Assembly (NCBI RefSeq): GCF_013344475.1
Contig: NZ_JABUOU010000005.1
Location: 148,741-212,740, forward strand
Source of the DNA: Martelella limonii
Lineage (GTDB): Bacteria; Pseudomonadota; Alphaproteobacteria; Rhizobiales; Rhizobiaceae
Direction: 5' to 3'
DNA length: 64,000 nt
This document shows positions 26,363-34,445 of the stretch, in pieces. The translations under genes were made by a program, and so were the position numbers. Below the pieces are notes generated by a model, which saw only the letters and a list, made by a program, of their open reading frames with translations, ran no database searches and was not told the DNA's origin. Position 1 is the stretch's first letter; each line of letters begins with the position of its first letter.

Positions 26363-27505
26363 TCAGTCGATCGATTTCCAGCCGCCATTGTCGATTTCGA
26401 GCATGCGGAAGGCGGAAAGGTCGAGGCCGAGATGGTTGTCGGGGCCCATGGTATAGACGCCGGTGGTACCGACGAGGCCATCGGTTGCCTCCAGCGCGTC
26501 GCGGATCGCATCCGGATCTTCGCCGCCGGCCTGTTCCATGGCGCTCATCATCAGCAGGAAGGCGTCATTGGCATAGCCGCCGAAGGTCGAGACGTTCTGG
26601 CCGTATTTGTCCTCATAGGCGGACTTGTAGGTCATGACCACGTCGCGCTGCACATCGTCTTCCGGCAGGATGTCGGCGATCAGGAGCGCGGTGCCCGGCA
26701 GGCGCACGCCCTGGGCAGCATCCGCTCCGACAAGCTCGATGAAGCTGTCGGAGGCGACGCCATGGCTCTGGTAGAAGGGCAGGTCGATGCCGAGCTGGCT
26801 GGCATTGCGGGTGACGATCGCCGGGCCCTGGCCGAAGCCGGGGTTGAGGATCGCCTGAACGCCCTCGGTGTTCTTGATCTTGGTCAGCTGCGGCGTCATG
26901 TCGGCGTCGCCCGGACCGTAAATCTCGTCAGCCAGAATCTCGATGCCGTAATCGCCCGCAACATCCTTGCACTGGGCCTGCATCGAAGCGCCGAAGCCGT
27001 CCGTGCCGGAAATCATGCCGACCTTGGTGATGCCGTTCTTCTTCATGTTGTCGAAGATCTTCTCGCAGGCCATGCGGTCGGTGTGCGGGGTCTTGAACAC
27101 ATATTCCTTGACCGGATCGACGATCTGGATCGCGCCGGCAAGCGAGATGAAGGGAATGCCTTCCTCTTCGGCCACGGCGAGGATCGACATCGACGTGCCG
27201 GTGGTGGTGCCGCCGATGATGGCCACCACTTCGTCATCCTCGGTCAGGCGGGTGGCGAAGGTGCGCGCCTTGTTGGGGTCGCCGCCATCGTCATAAAGGG
27301 TGAGGACGATTTCCTCGCCATTGATGCCGCCCTTGGCGTTAACCTCTTCGACCAGCATCTCGATGGTCTTGGCTTCCGGGTCGCCGAGAAAAGCGGCCGG
27401 GCCGGTCGCAGAAAGGCTGGCGCCGAGGCGGATTTCCGCGCTGGCACCCGTTGCCACGCCAAGCGTGGCAACAATCGCCAGAGCCGTTGTCGACATGAAT
27501 TTCAT
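26363..27505 (-). CDS. Branched-chain-type ABC transporter binding protein (LivK family)
   Basis: The 380-residue protein starts with a signal peptide (MKFMSTTALAIVATLG, cleavage after GASA) and has the type 1 periplasmic-binding fold: IRLGASLSATGPAAFLGDPEAK, VVAIIGGTTTGTSMSI and QAILNPGFGQGPAIV. A GGAGGAG site sits before the ATG at 27505. It is divergent from paaG across 290 bases that contain a PaaR-like palindrome, suggesting an aromatic-acid ligand. Its two domains and length are normal for the family. Confidence 0.9.
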   Translation of the reverse strand: MKFMSTTALAIVATLGVATGASAEIRLGASLSATGPAAFLGDPEAKTIEMLVEEVNAKGGINGEEIVLTLYDDGGDPNKARTFATRLTEDDEVVAIIGGTTTGTSMSILAVAEEEGIPFISLAGAIQIVDPVKEYVFKTPHTDRMACEKIFDNMKKNGITKVGMISGTDGFGASMQAQCKDVAGDYGIEILADEIYGPGDADMTPQLTKIKNTEGVQAILNPGFGQGPAIVTRNASQLGIDLPFYQSHGVASDSFIELVGADAAQGVRLPGTALLIADILPEDDVQRDVVMTYKSAYEDKYGQNVSTFGGYANDAFLLMMSAMEQAGGEDPDAIRDALEATDGLVGTTGVYTMGPDNHLGLDLSAFRMLEIDNGGWKSID

Positions 27506-27726
27506 TTGGATTCTCCTCCCTGATTTATCCAAACACGCTGCCTGAAAGGCCTCCCTCCACGCCGGCCCGCAGGCCTTCGGCATGGCGGTAGCCAGACGCG
27601 GCGAATTCCTTGAGGGGTGATGCGGACAAGCGTGTGCAAAGGGCGATAACGCCCACCGCCAGCGCTGAATGCGCAGCGGTTGCACAGGTCCTTCGGCACT
27701 CCTCCCAAATTCCGGTTAGTATTATT

Positions 27727-27743
27727 GACCGACCGGACGGTTT
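27727..27743. promoter_or_regulatory. Candidate PaaR operator in the liv-paaG divergent region
   Basis: GACCGACCGGACGGTTT contains the imperfect palindrome ACCGaCCGGaCGGT (27728-27741). It lies a few bases after an AT-rich TAGTATTATT segment that could be the paaG -10 region, and between possible minus-strand promoter elements of the liv operon. The same GACCGAyCGG core is found before paaA. Binding by the adjacent TetR protein is inferred. Confidence 0.55.
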
Positions 27744-27795
27744 ATGCAACAACAATTATCAGCCGCACTCGAGGAGGGTGCTGCGGGAGGCAAGA

Positions 27796-28590
27796 ATGAC
27801 TGATACCGAAAGCGTGCGCGCCGAGGTGGCGGATGGCGTTTTGACGCTGACCCTCAACCGGCCCGAAAAACTGAATTCCTTCAATGTCGACATGCACGAG
27901 GCGCTGCGCCGCGGCGTCGAGCGCGCCCATGAGGATGACGCCATCCGCGCGGTGCTGCTGACGGGCGCTGGCCGCGCGTTCTGCGCCGGTCAGGACCTCG
28001 GCGATCGCGACCCCCGCAAGGCAACCGAAAAGCCCGATCTCGGCGAAACGCTCGACACCTGGTACAATCCGACGCTGCGGCTGATCCGCGCGCTCGAAAA
28101 GCCGGTGATCTGCGCCGTCAACGGCGTGGCGGCCGGCGCCGGCGCCAACCTTGCGCTTGCCTGCGACATCGTTCTGGCGGCCCGCTCGGCGAAGTTCATC
28201 CAGGCATTCTCCAAGATCGGGCTCGTTCCCGATGCCGGCGGCAGCTGGTCGCTTGCCCGCGCGCTCGGCGAGCCGCGCGCCAAGGCCCTTGCCATGACCG
28301 CCGAACCGCTGATGGCCGAACAGGCGGCCGAATGGGGTCTGATCTGGAAAGCGGTCGATGACGCGGACCTGATGGCAGAGGCAAGCAGTCTCGCCGCCCG
28401 GTTTGCCAGCGGCCCCACCAAGGGCCTCGGCCTCACCAAACGGCTGATCCAGGCTGCCTCCGACAATGATTTTTCGACCCAGCTCGACATGGAGCGCGAC
28501 CTGCAGCGCGAGGCCGGCCGCAGCGACGACTATGCCGAGGGCGTGACCGCGTTTCTCGAAAAGCGCGCGCCCGTCTTTTCGGGTCGATAG
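27796..28590 (+). CDS. paaG: PaaG: ring-1,2-epoxyphenylacetyl-CoA isomerase
   Basis: The 264-residue crotonase-fold enzyme has the PaaG-like GRAFCAGQDLGDRD oxyanion region near residue 60, GVAAGAGANLALACDI and KIGLVPDAGGSW with the catalytic acidic residue. PaaG converts the 1,2-epoxide of phenylacetyl-CoA to the oxepin. GGGAGG precedes the ATG at 27796. It starts the plus-strand operon paaG-paaI-paaK and is divergent from the importer. Its phenylacetate-specific assignment rests on both motif and neighbours. Confidence 0.9.
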   Translation: MTDTESVRAEVADGVLTLTLNRPEKLNSFNVDMHEALRRGVERAHEDDAIRAVLLTGAGRAFCAGQDLGDRDPRKATEKPDLGETLDTWYNPTLRLIRALEKPVICAVNGVAAGAGANLALACDIVLAARSAKFIQAFSKIGLVPDAGGSWSLARALGEPRAKALAMTAEPLMAEQAAEWGLIWKAVDDADLMAEASSLAARFASGPTKGLGLTKRLIQAASDNDFSTQLDMERDLQREAGRSDDYAEGVTAFLEKRAPVFSGR

Positions 28591-28592
28591 CC

Positions 28593-29039
28593 ATGGCCCG
28601 GCAGATCGAAGACATGAGCGCCCAGGAACTGGCAGAGGCCTGCGCCACCGCCATGTGGGAGGGCGACAATGCCTCGCAGCGGCTCGGCATGACGATCGAG
28701 CATATCGCGCCCGGCGAGGCGCGGCTTTCGATGACGCTGACGGATGCGATGACAAACGGCCATGGCAATGCCCATGGCGGCTACCTGTTCACGCTCGCCG
28801 ACAGCGCCTTCGCCTTTGCCTGCAACACCTACAACCAGCTGACCGTCGCCCAGCACTGCGCCATCACCTTCATCGCGCCCGGCAGGCTTGGCGACAGGCT
28901 GACGGCCGAGGCCCGCGAGATTTCGCGCACCGGCCGGTCCGGCATCTACGACATTACCGTGGCCAGGGAGGACGGAACCGTGATTGCCGCGTTCCGCGGC
29001 CACGCACGCACCGTCAAAGGCACACTGCTGTCGTCCTAG
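28593..29039 (+). CDS. paaI: PaaI: hydroxyphenylacetyl-CoA thioesterase
   Basis: The 148-residue single hot-dog protein carries the PaaI motif NAHGGYLFTLADSAFAFA, with the HGG and the catalytic Asp near residue 68. PaaI-type thioesterases release CoA from dead-end hydroxylated or ring-opened intermediates, rescuing CoA in the pathway. It starts two bases after the paaG stop, so the two are cotranscribed. Length is normal for the family. Confidence 0.9.
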   Translation: MARQIEDMSAQELAEACATAMWEGDNASQRLGMTIEHIAPGEARLSMTLTDAMTNGHGNAHGGYLFTLADSAFAFACNTYNQLTVAQHCAITFIAPGRLGDRLTAEAREISRTGRSGIYDITVAREDGTVIAAFRGHARTVKGTLLSS

Positions 29040-29070
29040 ACGAAGCGCGCCGTTTTCGAGGAGGAAAATC

Positions 29071-30387
29071 ATGAACGCCCTTCACAGTCTGAAACCGTCC
29101 CGCGAGATCCTCGACCCCATCGAGGTTGCAAGCCGCGACGAGATCTCCGGCCTGCAGCAGAAGCGCATGGCCTGGTCGCTCGCCCATGCCTATGAAAACT
29201 CGCCCTTCTATCGCAAGCGCTTCGATGAGGCGGGCGTCCATCCCGGCGATTTCCGCACGCTGTCCGATCTTGCGAAATTCCCGTTCACGCTCAAGACCGA
29301 CCTGCGCGATACCTATCCTTTCGGCATGTTCGCGGTTCCGCGCGAAAAGCTGGTCCGCATTCACGCATCGTCCGGAACGACCGGCCGGCCGACCGTCGTC
29401 GGCTATACCAAGAACGATATCGATGTCTGGGCCGATGTCATGGCCCGCTCGATCCGGGCTTCGGGCGGCCGCGCCGGCGATATCTGTCATGTTGCCTATG
29501 GCTACGGGCTCTTTACCGGCGGCCTCGGCGCCCACTATGGGGCAGAACGTCTCGGCTGCACCGTGGTGCCGATTTCGGGCGGCATGACCGAGCGCCAGGT
29601 CACGCTGATTTCCGACTTCCAGCCGCAGATCATCATGGTGACGCCGTCCTACATGCTCTCGATCCTCGACGAGTTCCGCCGCCAGGGCATCGACCCGCGC
29701 AAGAGTTCGCTGAAGGTTGGCATCTTCGGCGCGGAACCCTGGACCAATGCGATGCGCGGCGAGATCGAGGAAGCCTTCGACATGCATGCCGTCGACATTT
29801 ACGGCCTGTCGGAAATCATGGGGCCGGGTGTCGCCAATGAATGCGTGGAAACCAAGGACGGGCTCCATGTCTGGGAAGATCATTTCTATCCGGAAATCAT
29901 CGATCCCGTGACCGGCGAAGTCCTGCCCGATGGCGAGATGGGCGAACTGGTGTTCACCACGCTGACCAAGGAAGGTCTGCCGATGGTGCGCTACCGCACC
30001 CGCGACCTCACCCGCATCCTGCCCGGCACGGCGCGCTCGATGCGCCGGATCGAGAAGATCACCGGCCGTTCCGACGACATGATCATCCTGCGCGGCGTCA
30101 ACGTGTTTCCGACCCAGATCGAGGAGATGATCCTGAAATGCGCCGGCCTCAGCCCGCATTTCCAGATCGAGCTCAGCCGCAAGGACCGGATGGACGTGAT
30201 GACCGTCCATGTCGAATGCGCGCCTGACCATGCGTCCGAAGAGGCGCGGGCCGCCTCGTCGCGCGAGCTTGCCCATCACATCAAGTCGGTGGTCGGCGTC
30301 TCGACGCGGATCGAGGTGCGTGATCCCGAAAGCGTTGCCCGCTCGGAAGGCAAGGCCAAACGCGTGGTCGACAACCGGCCAAAATAA
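29071..30387 (+). CDS. paaK: PaaK: phenylacetate-CoA ligase
   Basis: The 438-residue adenylate-forming enzyme has the ATP-binding loop HASSGTTGRPTVVGYT near residue 95, YGLSEIMGPGV as the substrate/AMP motif, and the C-terminal hinge GRSDDMIILRGVNVFPTQIEE. It activates phenylacetate with ATP and CoA, the committed step for the PaaABCE epoxidase. GAGGAGG precedes the ATG at 29071. It is the last enzyme gene of the plus-strand operon, ahead of the TetR gene. Confidence 0.94.
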   Translation: MNALHSLKPSREILDPIEVASRDEISGLQQKRMAWSLAHAYENSPFYRKRFDEAGVHPGDFRTLSDLAKFPFTLKTDLRDTYPFGMFAVPREKLVRIHASSGTTGRPTVVGYTKNDIDVWADVMARSIRASGGRAGDICHVAYGYGLFTGGLGAHYGAERLGCTVVPISGGMTERQVTLISDFQPQIIMVTPSYMLSILDEFRRQGIDPRKSSLKVGIFGAEPWTNAMRGEIEEAFDMHAVDIYGLSEIMGPGVANECVETKDGLHVWEDHFYPEIIDPVTGEVLPDGEMGELVFTTLTKEGLPMVRYRTRDLTRILPGTARSMRRIEKITGRSDDMIILRGVNVFPTQIEEMILKCAGLSPHFQIELSRKDRMDVMTVHVECAPDHASEEARAASSRELAHHIKSVVGVSTRIEVRDPESVARSEGKAKRVVDNRPK

Positions 30388-30390
30388 AAT

Positions 30391-30422
30391 CACCGGTCGG
30401 TTGGTCAATCGGCTGACCGGTG
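30391..30422. promoter_or_regulatory. Inverted repeat after paaK; possible PaaR site or terminator
   Basis: CACCGGTC at 30391-30398 pairs with GACCGGTG at 30415-30422 around 16 bases that include GGTTGGTC. The ACCGGTCGGTTGGTC half resembles the GACCGAyCGGTC cores upstream of paaG and paaA. It starts four bases after paaK, so it could end that transcript, regulate the tetR gene, or both. Confidence 0.4.
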
Positions 30423-30601
30423 CTAGAGCATGTCGCAAAAGGGCGGATACACCGCTCGCCCGCGGCGATGCGCAAGGCATGAGAACGGAGCGTCTCGCGG
30501 AAACGCGGAACGCTCGGAGAAAGGGCGCGGTCGCGATGCTGACCGCCCCGATAGACAGAAACCGGCAGTTGGAGCAGGGCCTTCGGGCGCGTTGAAGCAG
30601 T

Positions 30602-31201
30602 ATGGCGAGAACACGGGCCAATGATTTCGAGGAAAAGCGGCATGGCCTGCTGCTGAACGCCGCCCATGTCTTCGCCACACAGGGGATGGAAAAGGCCTCG
30701 ATGTCGCAGATCGCGCGCGAGGCGGGCGTCTCCAAGGCGCTGCTCTACCATTACTACCCGTCCAAGGAGGCGCTGATCTTTGCGATCATCGCTTCCCATC
30801 TGGAAGCGCTCGATGCAGCGCTTGCGGAAGCCGACGATCCGACGCTCGACCACAAGCCTCGGCTTCAGAAACTGGTAATGACGGTGCTCAACGAATATCG
30901 CGGCGCCGACGACCAGCACAAGGTGCAGCTCAACGCAGCCCCCGCACTGTCCGAGGATCAGAAACGCCAGATCCGGGCGCTGGAGCGCAGCATCATCGGG
31001 CGTTTCTCGGCGATCATCCGCGACATCCATCCCGAGCTCGACCGTCCCGAGCGCCCGCTCCTGATGCCGGTCACCATGTCGCTGTTTGGCATGCTGAACT
31101 GGGTCTATATGTGGTTTCGCGAAGGCGGCGCCATCACACGCGAGGATTACGGCGTGATGGCAACGACCCTGCTGCTCGAAGGCGTCAAGGCGGTCCGATG
31201 A
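30602..31201 (+). CDS. paaR: TetR-family regulator, probable PaaR
   Basis: The 199-residue protein has an N-terminal TetR helix-turn-helix (residues 12-58; MSQIAREAGVSKALLYHYYPSKEAL) and an all-helical ligand domain. TetR-type PaaR repressors, released by phenylacetyl-CoA, control paa genes in several bacteria. Its place 214 bases after paaK and the GACCGAyCGG palindromes before paaG and paaA support that role. No strong ribosome site is visible before the ATG, so the start has some uncertainty. Confidence 0.8.
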   Translation: MARTRANDFEEKRHGLLLNAAHVFATQGMEKASMSQIAREAGVSKALLYHYYPSKEALIFAIIASHLEALDAALAEADDPTLDHKPRLQKLVMTVLNEYRGADDQHKVQLNAAPALSEDQKRQIRALERSIIGRFSAIIRDIHPELDRPERPLLMPVTMSLFGMLNWVYMWFREGGAITREDYGVMATTLLLEGVKAVR

Positions 31202-31532
31202 CCGCATCCAGTTTGCTGACGAAGCTAGCAGGCCCGACGGTCATCGTCCCCGGACAAAGGACCTATCCAATACGGTTAGGCGTCGGGCGAAGATTGACAT
31301 AAAACAGTGGCTTGAATCGCCTGGATGCTCGGATCAAGTCCGAGCATGACGCATCGGGCGGGGTTGGCGTAGGTGACAATCTCAGCGGCCGTGGCTTTGT
31401 CAGCCGCCTGAAGGCGGCCGGATAACCGCCCCTATCCGCCGGCCGCCTTGCGCTCTTGAGGAGCGCACCGTCACAGTGCGCGCGCTGCTCTCCAAAGTCC
31501 CGTGCGCCTGCGGCGCGGCACATATCGAGACA
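31202..31532. other. Non-coding 331-base stretch with several hairpins
   Basis: No credible gene is present. The stretch lies between the TetR stop codon and the convergent paaZ stop. It contains at least three inverted repeats: TGCTCGGA/TCCGAGCA at 31326-31346, GCCGCC/GGCGGC with a TGAA loop at 31403-31418, and an imperfect GGCCGGATA/TATCCG-CCGGCC pair around 31415-31446. The composition looks like a mosaic of dispersed intergenic repeats. Confidence 0.5.
31326..31346. repeat. Inverted repeat TGCTCGGA-5-TCCGAGCA
   Basis: A perfect 8-bp inverted repeat with the loop TCAAG. The context GGATGCTCGGATCAAGTCC followed by GAGCATGACG is reminiscent of short intergenic repeats found in many copies in Rhizobiaceae-like genomes, though copy number cannot be judged from one window. 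It may also end the paaR transcript. Confidence 0.4.
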
Positions 31533-33605
31533 TCAGCCCGAAGTCGCATCCTCAGCCGGCGGCCAGGTCTTGGCCACCATGGTCAGCACGTCGTATTGCG
31601 CGACGACCTCGTCCTTCTGGTTGGTCACGCGGCAATCCCAGCGCACCTCGCCATGGCCGGCATTTTCGCGCGGGTTGATCGCCTTGCAGGTCAGCCGCAC
31701 CCTCAGGCTGTCGCCGAAATAGACCGGCGTGAGGAAGCGCAGATTGTCGACGCCGTAATTGGCAAGGACCGGACCCGGATCCGGATCGACGAAAAGGCCG
31801 GCGGCAAAGGACGCGATCAGATAGCCGTGGGCGACCCTATCTTCGAAGAACGGATTGGCCTTGGCCGCATCGCTGTCCATATGGGCGTAGAAGGTGTCGC
31901 CGGTAAATTCGGCGAAATGCTCGACATCCTCGCGGGTGATGGTGCGGGAAGCGGTCTCGACCTGATCCCCGATCCTGAGCTCTTCCAGCGACTTGCGGAA
32001 GGGGTGCCGGTCGTGCCGTGCGGCAGCGCCATCCACCCATTCGCCGGTGATGGCCGACAGCATGTCCGGCGTGCCCTGCACGGCGGTGCGCTGCATGAAA
32101 TGCTTGACGCCGCGCATGCCCCCCATTTCCTCGCCGCCGCCGGCGCGGCCGGGGCCGCCATGGATGAGCGGCGCCAGCGGCGATCCGTGGCCGGTGGAAG
32201 ACTTGGCGGAGCCGCGATTGCCGATCATCACGCGGCCATGATAGGCGGCAAGACCGGTGACGATCTCGGCCGCCACCGCGCCGTCATTGGTAAAGAGCGA
32301 CGACACCAGCGACCCCTTGCCGCGCTCGGCAAGCGCCACGGCCTCTTCCGGCGTGTCATAGGCCATCACGGTTGCAACCGGTCCGAAGGCTTCGACGGCA
32401 TGGACCGCTTCGGCATCGAACGGGTTAGCGCAGCGCAGCAGCACCGGGCTCATGAACGCGCCCTTTTCCGCATCGCCGGATACCAGCGACACATGGTCGG
32501 GATCGCCATGGACGATCTCGCCCTCGGCGGCAAGGGCCGCGATCTTCTCGCGCACGCCATCGCGCTCCCCGAGCGAGACCAGCGCGCCCATGCGGGTGTT
32601 CTGATCTTCCGGCAGGCCGATCGCGGCCTTTGAAAGCCGCGCCGACAGAGCCTCGACAACGGCCTGCTCATGCGCCTTCGGCACGAAGATACGGCGGATG
32701 GCGGTGCATTTCTGCCCGGCCTTGGAGGTCATCTCATTGGCGGCCTCGCGGATGAAGAGGTCGAATTCCGGCGTGCCCGGACCGGCATCCGGGCCGAGGA
32801 TCGCCGCATTCAGGCTGTCGGCTTCCATGTTGAAGCGCACGGCATTGTTGACGACAGCCTTGTGGGTCTTCAGCTTGCGGCCGGTTTCGGCCGAGCCCGT
32901 GAATGTCACGATATCCTGACCGGTGACGTGGTCGAGCAGATCGCCGGCGCTGCCGCAGACGAGCTGCAGCGCGCCATCCGGCAACAGCCCGGTCTCGATC
33001 ATCGCGCGGGTGACGCGTTCGGTGAGATAGGCGGTCTGCGAGGCGGGCTTCACCAGGCAGGGCATGCCCGCAATCAGCGCAGGGGCGATCTTCTCCAGCA
33101 TGCCCCAGACGGGAAAGTTGAAGGCGTTGATGTGGATCGCCACGCCCTTCATCGGCGTCAGGATATGGCGCGCGACGAAGCTGCCATCCTTCGACAGCGG
33201 CTCGACCTCGCCTTCGGAGAGTACCTTTGTGTTCGGCAGTTCGCGCCGCGCCCTTGAGGCAAAGGTGAGCAGCGTGCCGATCCCGCCTTCTATGTCGACC
33301 CAGCCGTCGCGCCGCGTGGCGCCCGTCCAGGCATTCTCGGCATAGAATTCCTCCTTGCGCTCCATCAGCGCCATGCCGACCGCCTTCAGCATCAGCGCGC
33401 GCTCGTGGATCGTCATCGCCCGCAGCGCCCTGCCGCCCTTGTCGCGGCCATAGGCAAGCGCATCCTCGAAATCGAGCCCTTCGGCGCCGATGAAGGCAAT
33501 GGTCTTGCCGGTTGCAGCATGGGCGAGCGGCTTGCCGGCGCCCGTTCCGGTTTGCCAGCTGCCGAGCAAGAAGCTTTCGACGCGGCGTGCTACCGTCTCA
33601 GTCAT
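31533..33605 (-). CDS. paaZ: PaaZ: oxepin-CoA hydrolase / semialdehyde dehydrogenase
   Basis: The 690-residue fusion has an aldehyde dehydrogenase domain (about 1-520) with Glu261 in FNMEADSLN and the nucleophile Cys300 in AGQKCTAIRR, then a MaoC hot-dog domain with DTFYAHMD and RVAHGYLIASF as the hydratase motif. PaaZ opens the oxepin-CoA ring and oxidises the resulting aldehyde. The start at 33605 follows a GGAAGGACC site. It converges on paaR and lies 76 bases downstream of the PaaA/PaaC-like gene on the same strand. Confidence 0.94.
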   Translation of the reverse strand: MTETVARRVESFLLGSWQTGTGAGKPLAHAATGKTIAFIGAEGLDFEDALAYGRDKGGRALRAMTIHERALMLKAVGMALMERKEEFYAENAWTGATRRDGWVDIEGGIGTLLTFASRARRELPNTKVLSEGEVEPLSKDGSFVARHILTPMKGVAIHINAFNFPVWGMLEKIAPALIAGMPCLVKPASQTAYLTERVTRAMIETGLLPDGALQLVCGSAGDLLDHVTGQDIVTFTGSAETGRKLKTHKAVVNNAVRFNMEADSLNAAILGPDAGPGTPEFDLFIREAANEMTSKAGQKCTAIRRIFVPKAHEQAVVEALSARLSKAAIGLPEDQNTRMGALVSLGERDGVREKIAALAAEGEIVHGDPDHVSLVSGDAEKGAFMSPVLLRCANPFDAEAVHAVEAFGPVATVMAYDTPEEAVALAERGKGSLVSSLFTNDGAVAAEIVTGLAAYHGRVMIGNRGSAKSSTGHGSPLAPLIHGGPGRAGGGEEMGGMRGVKHFMQRTAVQGTPDMLSAITGEWVDGAAARHDRHPFRKSLEELRIGDQVETASRTITREDVEHFAEFTGDTFYAHMDSDAAKANPFFEDRVAHGYLIASFAAGLFVDPDPGPVLANYGVDNLRFLTPVYFGDSLRVRLTCKAINPRENAGHGEVRWDCRVTNQKDEVVAQYDVLTMVAKTWPPAEDATSG

Positions 33606-33680
33606 GGAAATGGTCCTTCCTGTCAGGCCTGCCGGTCGGATGACGCGGGGCAAGCCTCGATCTTGATCGGAAATCGATCG

Positions 33681-34445
33681 TCAGTGCGGTGCCTGAAGCC
33701 CGCATTCGTCGAGCACACGCTTTGCGGCCTCGCGCCAGCGCGTTCTCAGCACCTCGTTTTCGGTGTGGCGGAGCCCGAAGCGTTGCAACCGTGCAAACCG
33801 GTCGGAAACGGCGGGGCCGAAGGTCTCGGCCACCCGCGGGTACCAGTAGGCGACATCGGCCAAGACATCGGCGCGGGCCTCGTCGTTGTCGCAGAGCGCG
33901 TTCAGCCCCTCGACACCGAGTTCCATATGCCGGCGCTCGCGCGGCAGCACCGCGCGGATCACCTCGGCATAGGGCGCGTAGGAGGCGCCTGACATCTCCT
34001 CGAGCTGGATCACGGTCGCAATACCCATCAGCACATTCATCACCACCGCATCCATCCAGTCCTCGAGCGGATAGTGGAAGACGGAAAGGCGCATGTCGCC
34101 GCCCATGCGGCGCGGATCGACAAGCTGGTCGCGCGACAGCCGGGAGGACCAGCTATGGGCCCGGTTGTAGAGCGCGACATCGGTTCCGAAATCGGCCATC
34201 AGCGCCAGCACGCGCTCGGCGTGGTCGGCCTTTTCGAGCACGATGCGGCTAGCCGCGATCCGCTCGGAAATGCCGGGCGCCCAGTTGATCGCGGCCGCAA
34301 AGCCCGCGGAACCCGCAAGCTCGCTGTCGACGAAGGACGACATCATCCGCATCAGCTCCGCGCGGTAGAGCGCCGGCGCATTGTCGGGCGAGGACAGCTT
34401 GCCGCCTTCCGCCAGATAATCGGTGATCGACATGTCACTCGTCAT
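33681..34445 (-). CDS. Extra PaaA/PaaC-family ferritin-like protein
   Basis: The 254-residue helical protein belongs to the phenylacetate monooxygenase alpha/beta-type family (PaaA_PaaC) but is neither the PaaA nor the PaaC encoded in the same operon. A SELAG helix supplies one likely iron-ligand Glu, and ERRHMELG keeps a complete ExxH. The other site reads EKADH, where PaaA has DEAGH, so the ExxH Glu is Lys with a Glu one turn position away. It overlaps the end of paaE. It could be an accessory subunit or a separate oxygenase; an ATG at 34433 is an alternative start. Confidence 0.72.
   Translation of the reverse strand: MTSDMSITDYLAEGGKLSSPDNAPALYRAELMRMMSSFVDSELAGSAGFAAAINWAPGISERIAASRIVLEKADHAERVLALMADFGTDVALYNRAHSWSSRLSRDQLVDPRRMGGDMRLSVFHYPLEDWMDAVVMNVLMGIATVIQLEEMSGASYAPYAEVIRAVLPRERRHMELGVEGLNALCDNDEARADVLADVAYWYPRVAETFGPAVSDRFARLQRFGLRHTENEVLRTRWREAAKRVLDECGLQAPH

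Noticed and set aside
25346-27523. 725-codon open frame on the plus strand opposite livH and the binding protein
   Set aside because: Artificial composition (Asp/His/Gly-rich), no ribosome site, and it covers two genes with clear domains.
9414-30387. Complete styrene-to-phenylacetate route (styABCD plus paa)
   Set aside because: No styrene oxide isomerase is seen, and no phenylacetaldehyde dehydrogenase lies beside the oxygenase. The oxygenase motifs fit the indole branch better, so a styrene route is possible but not supported.
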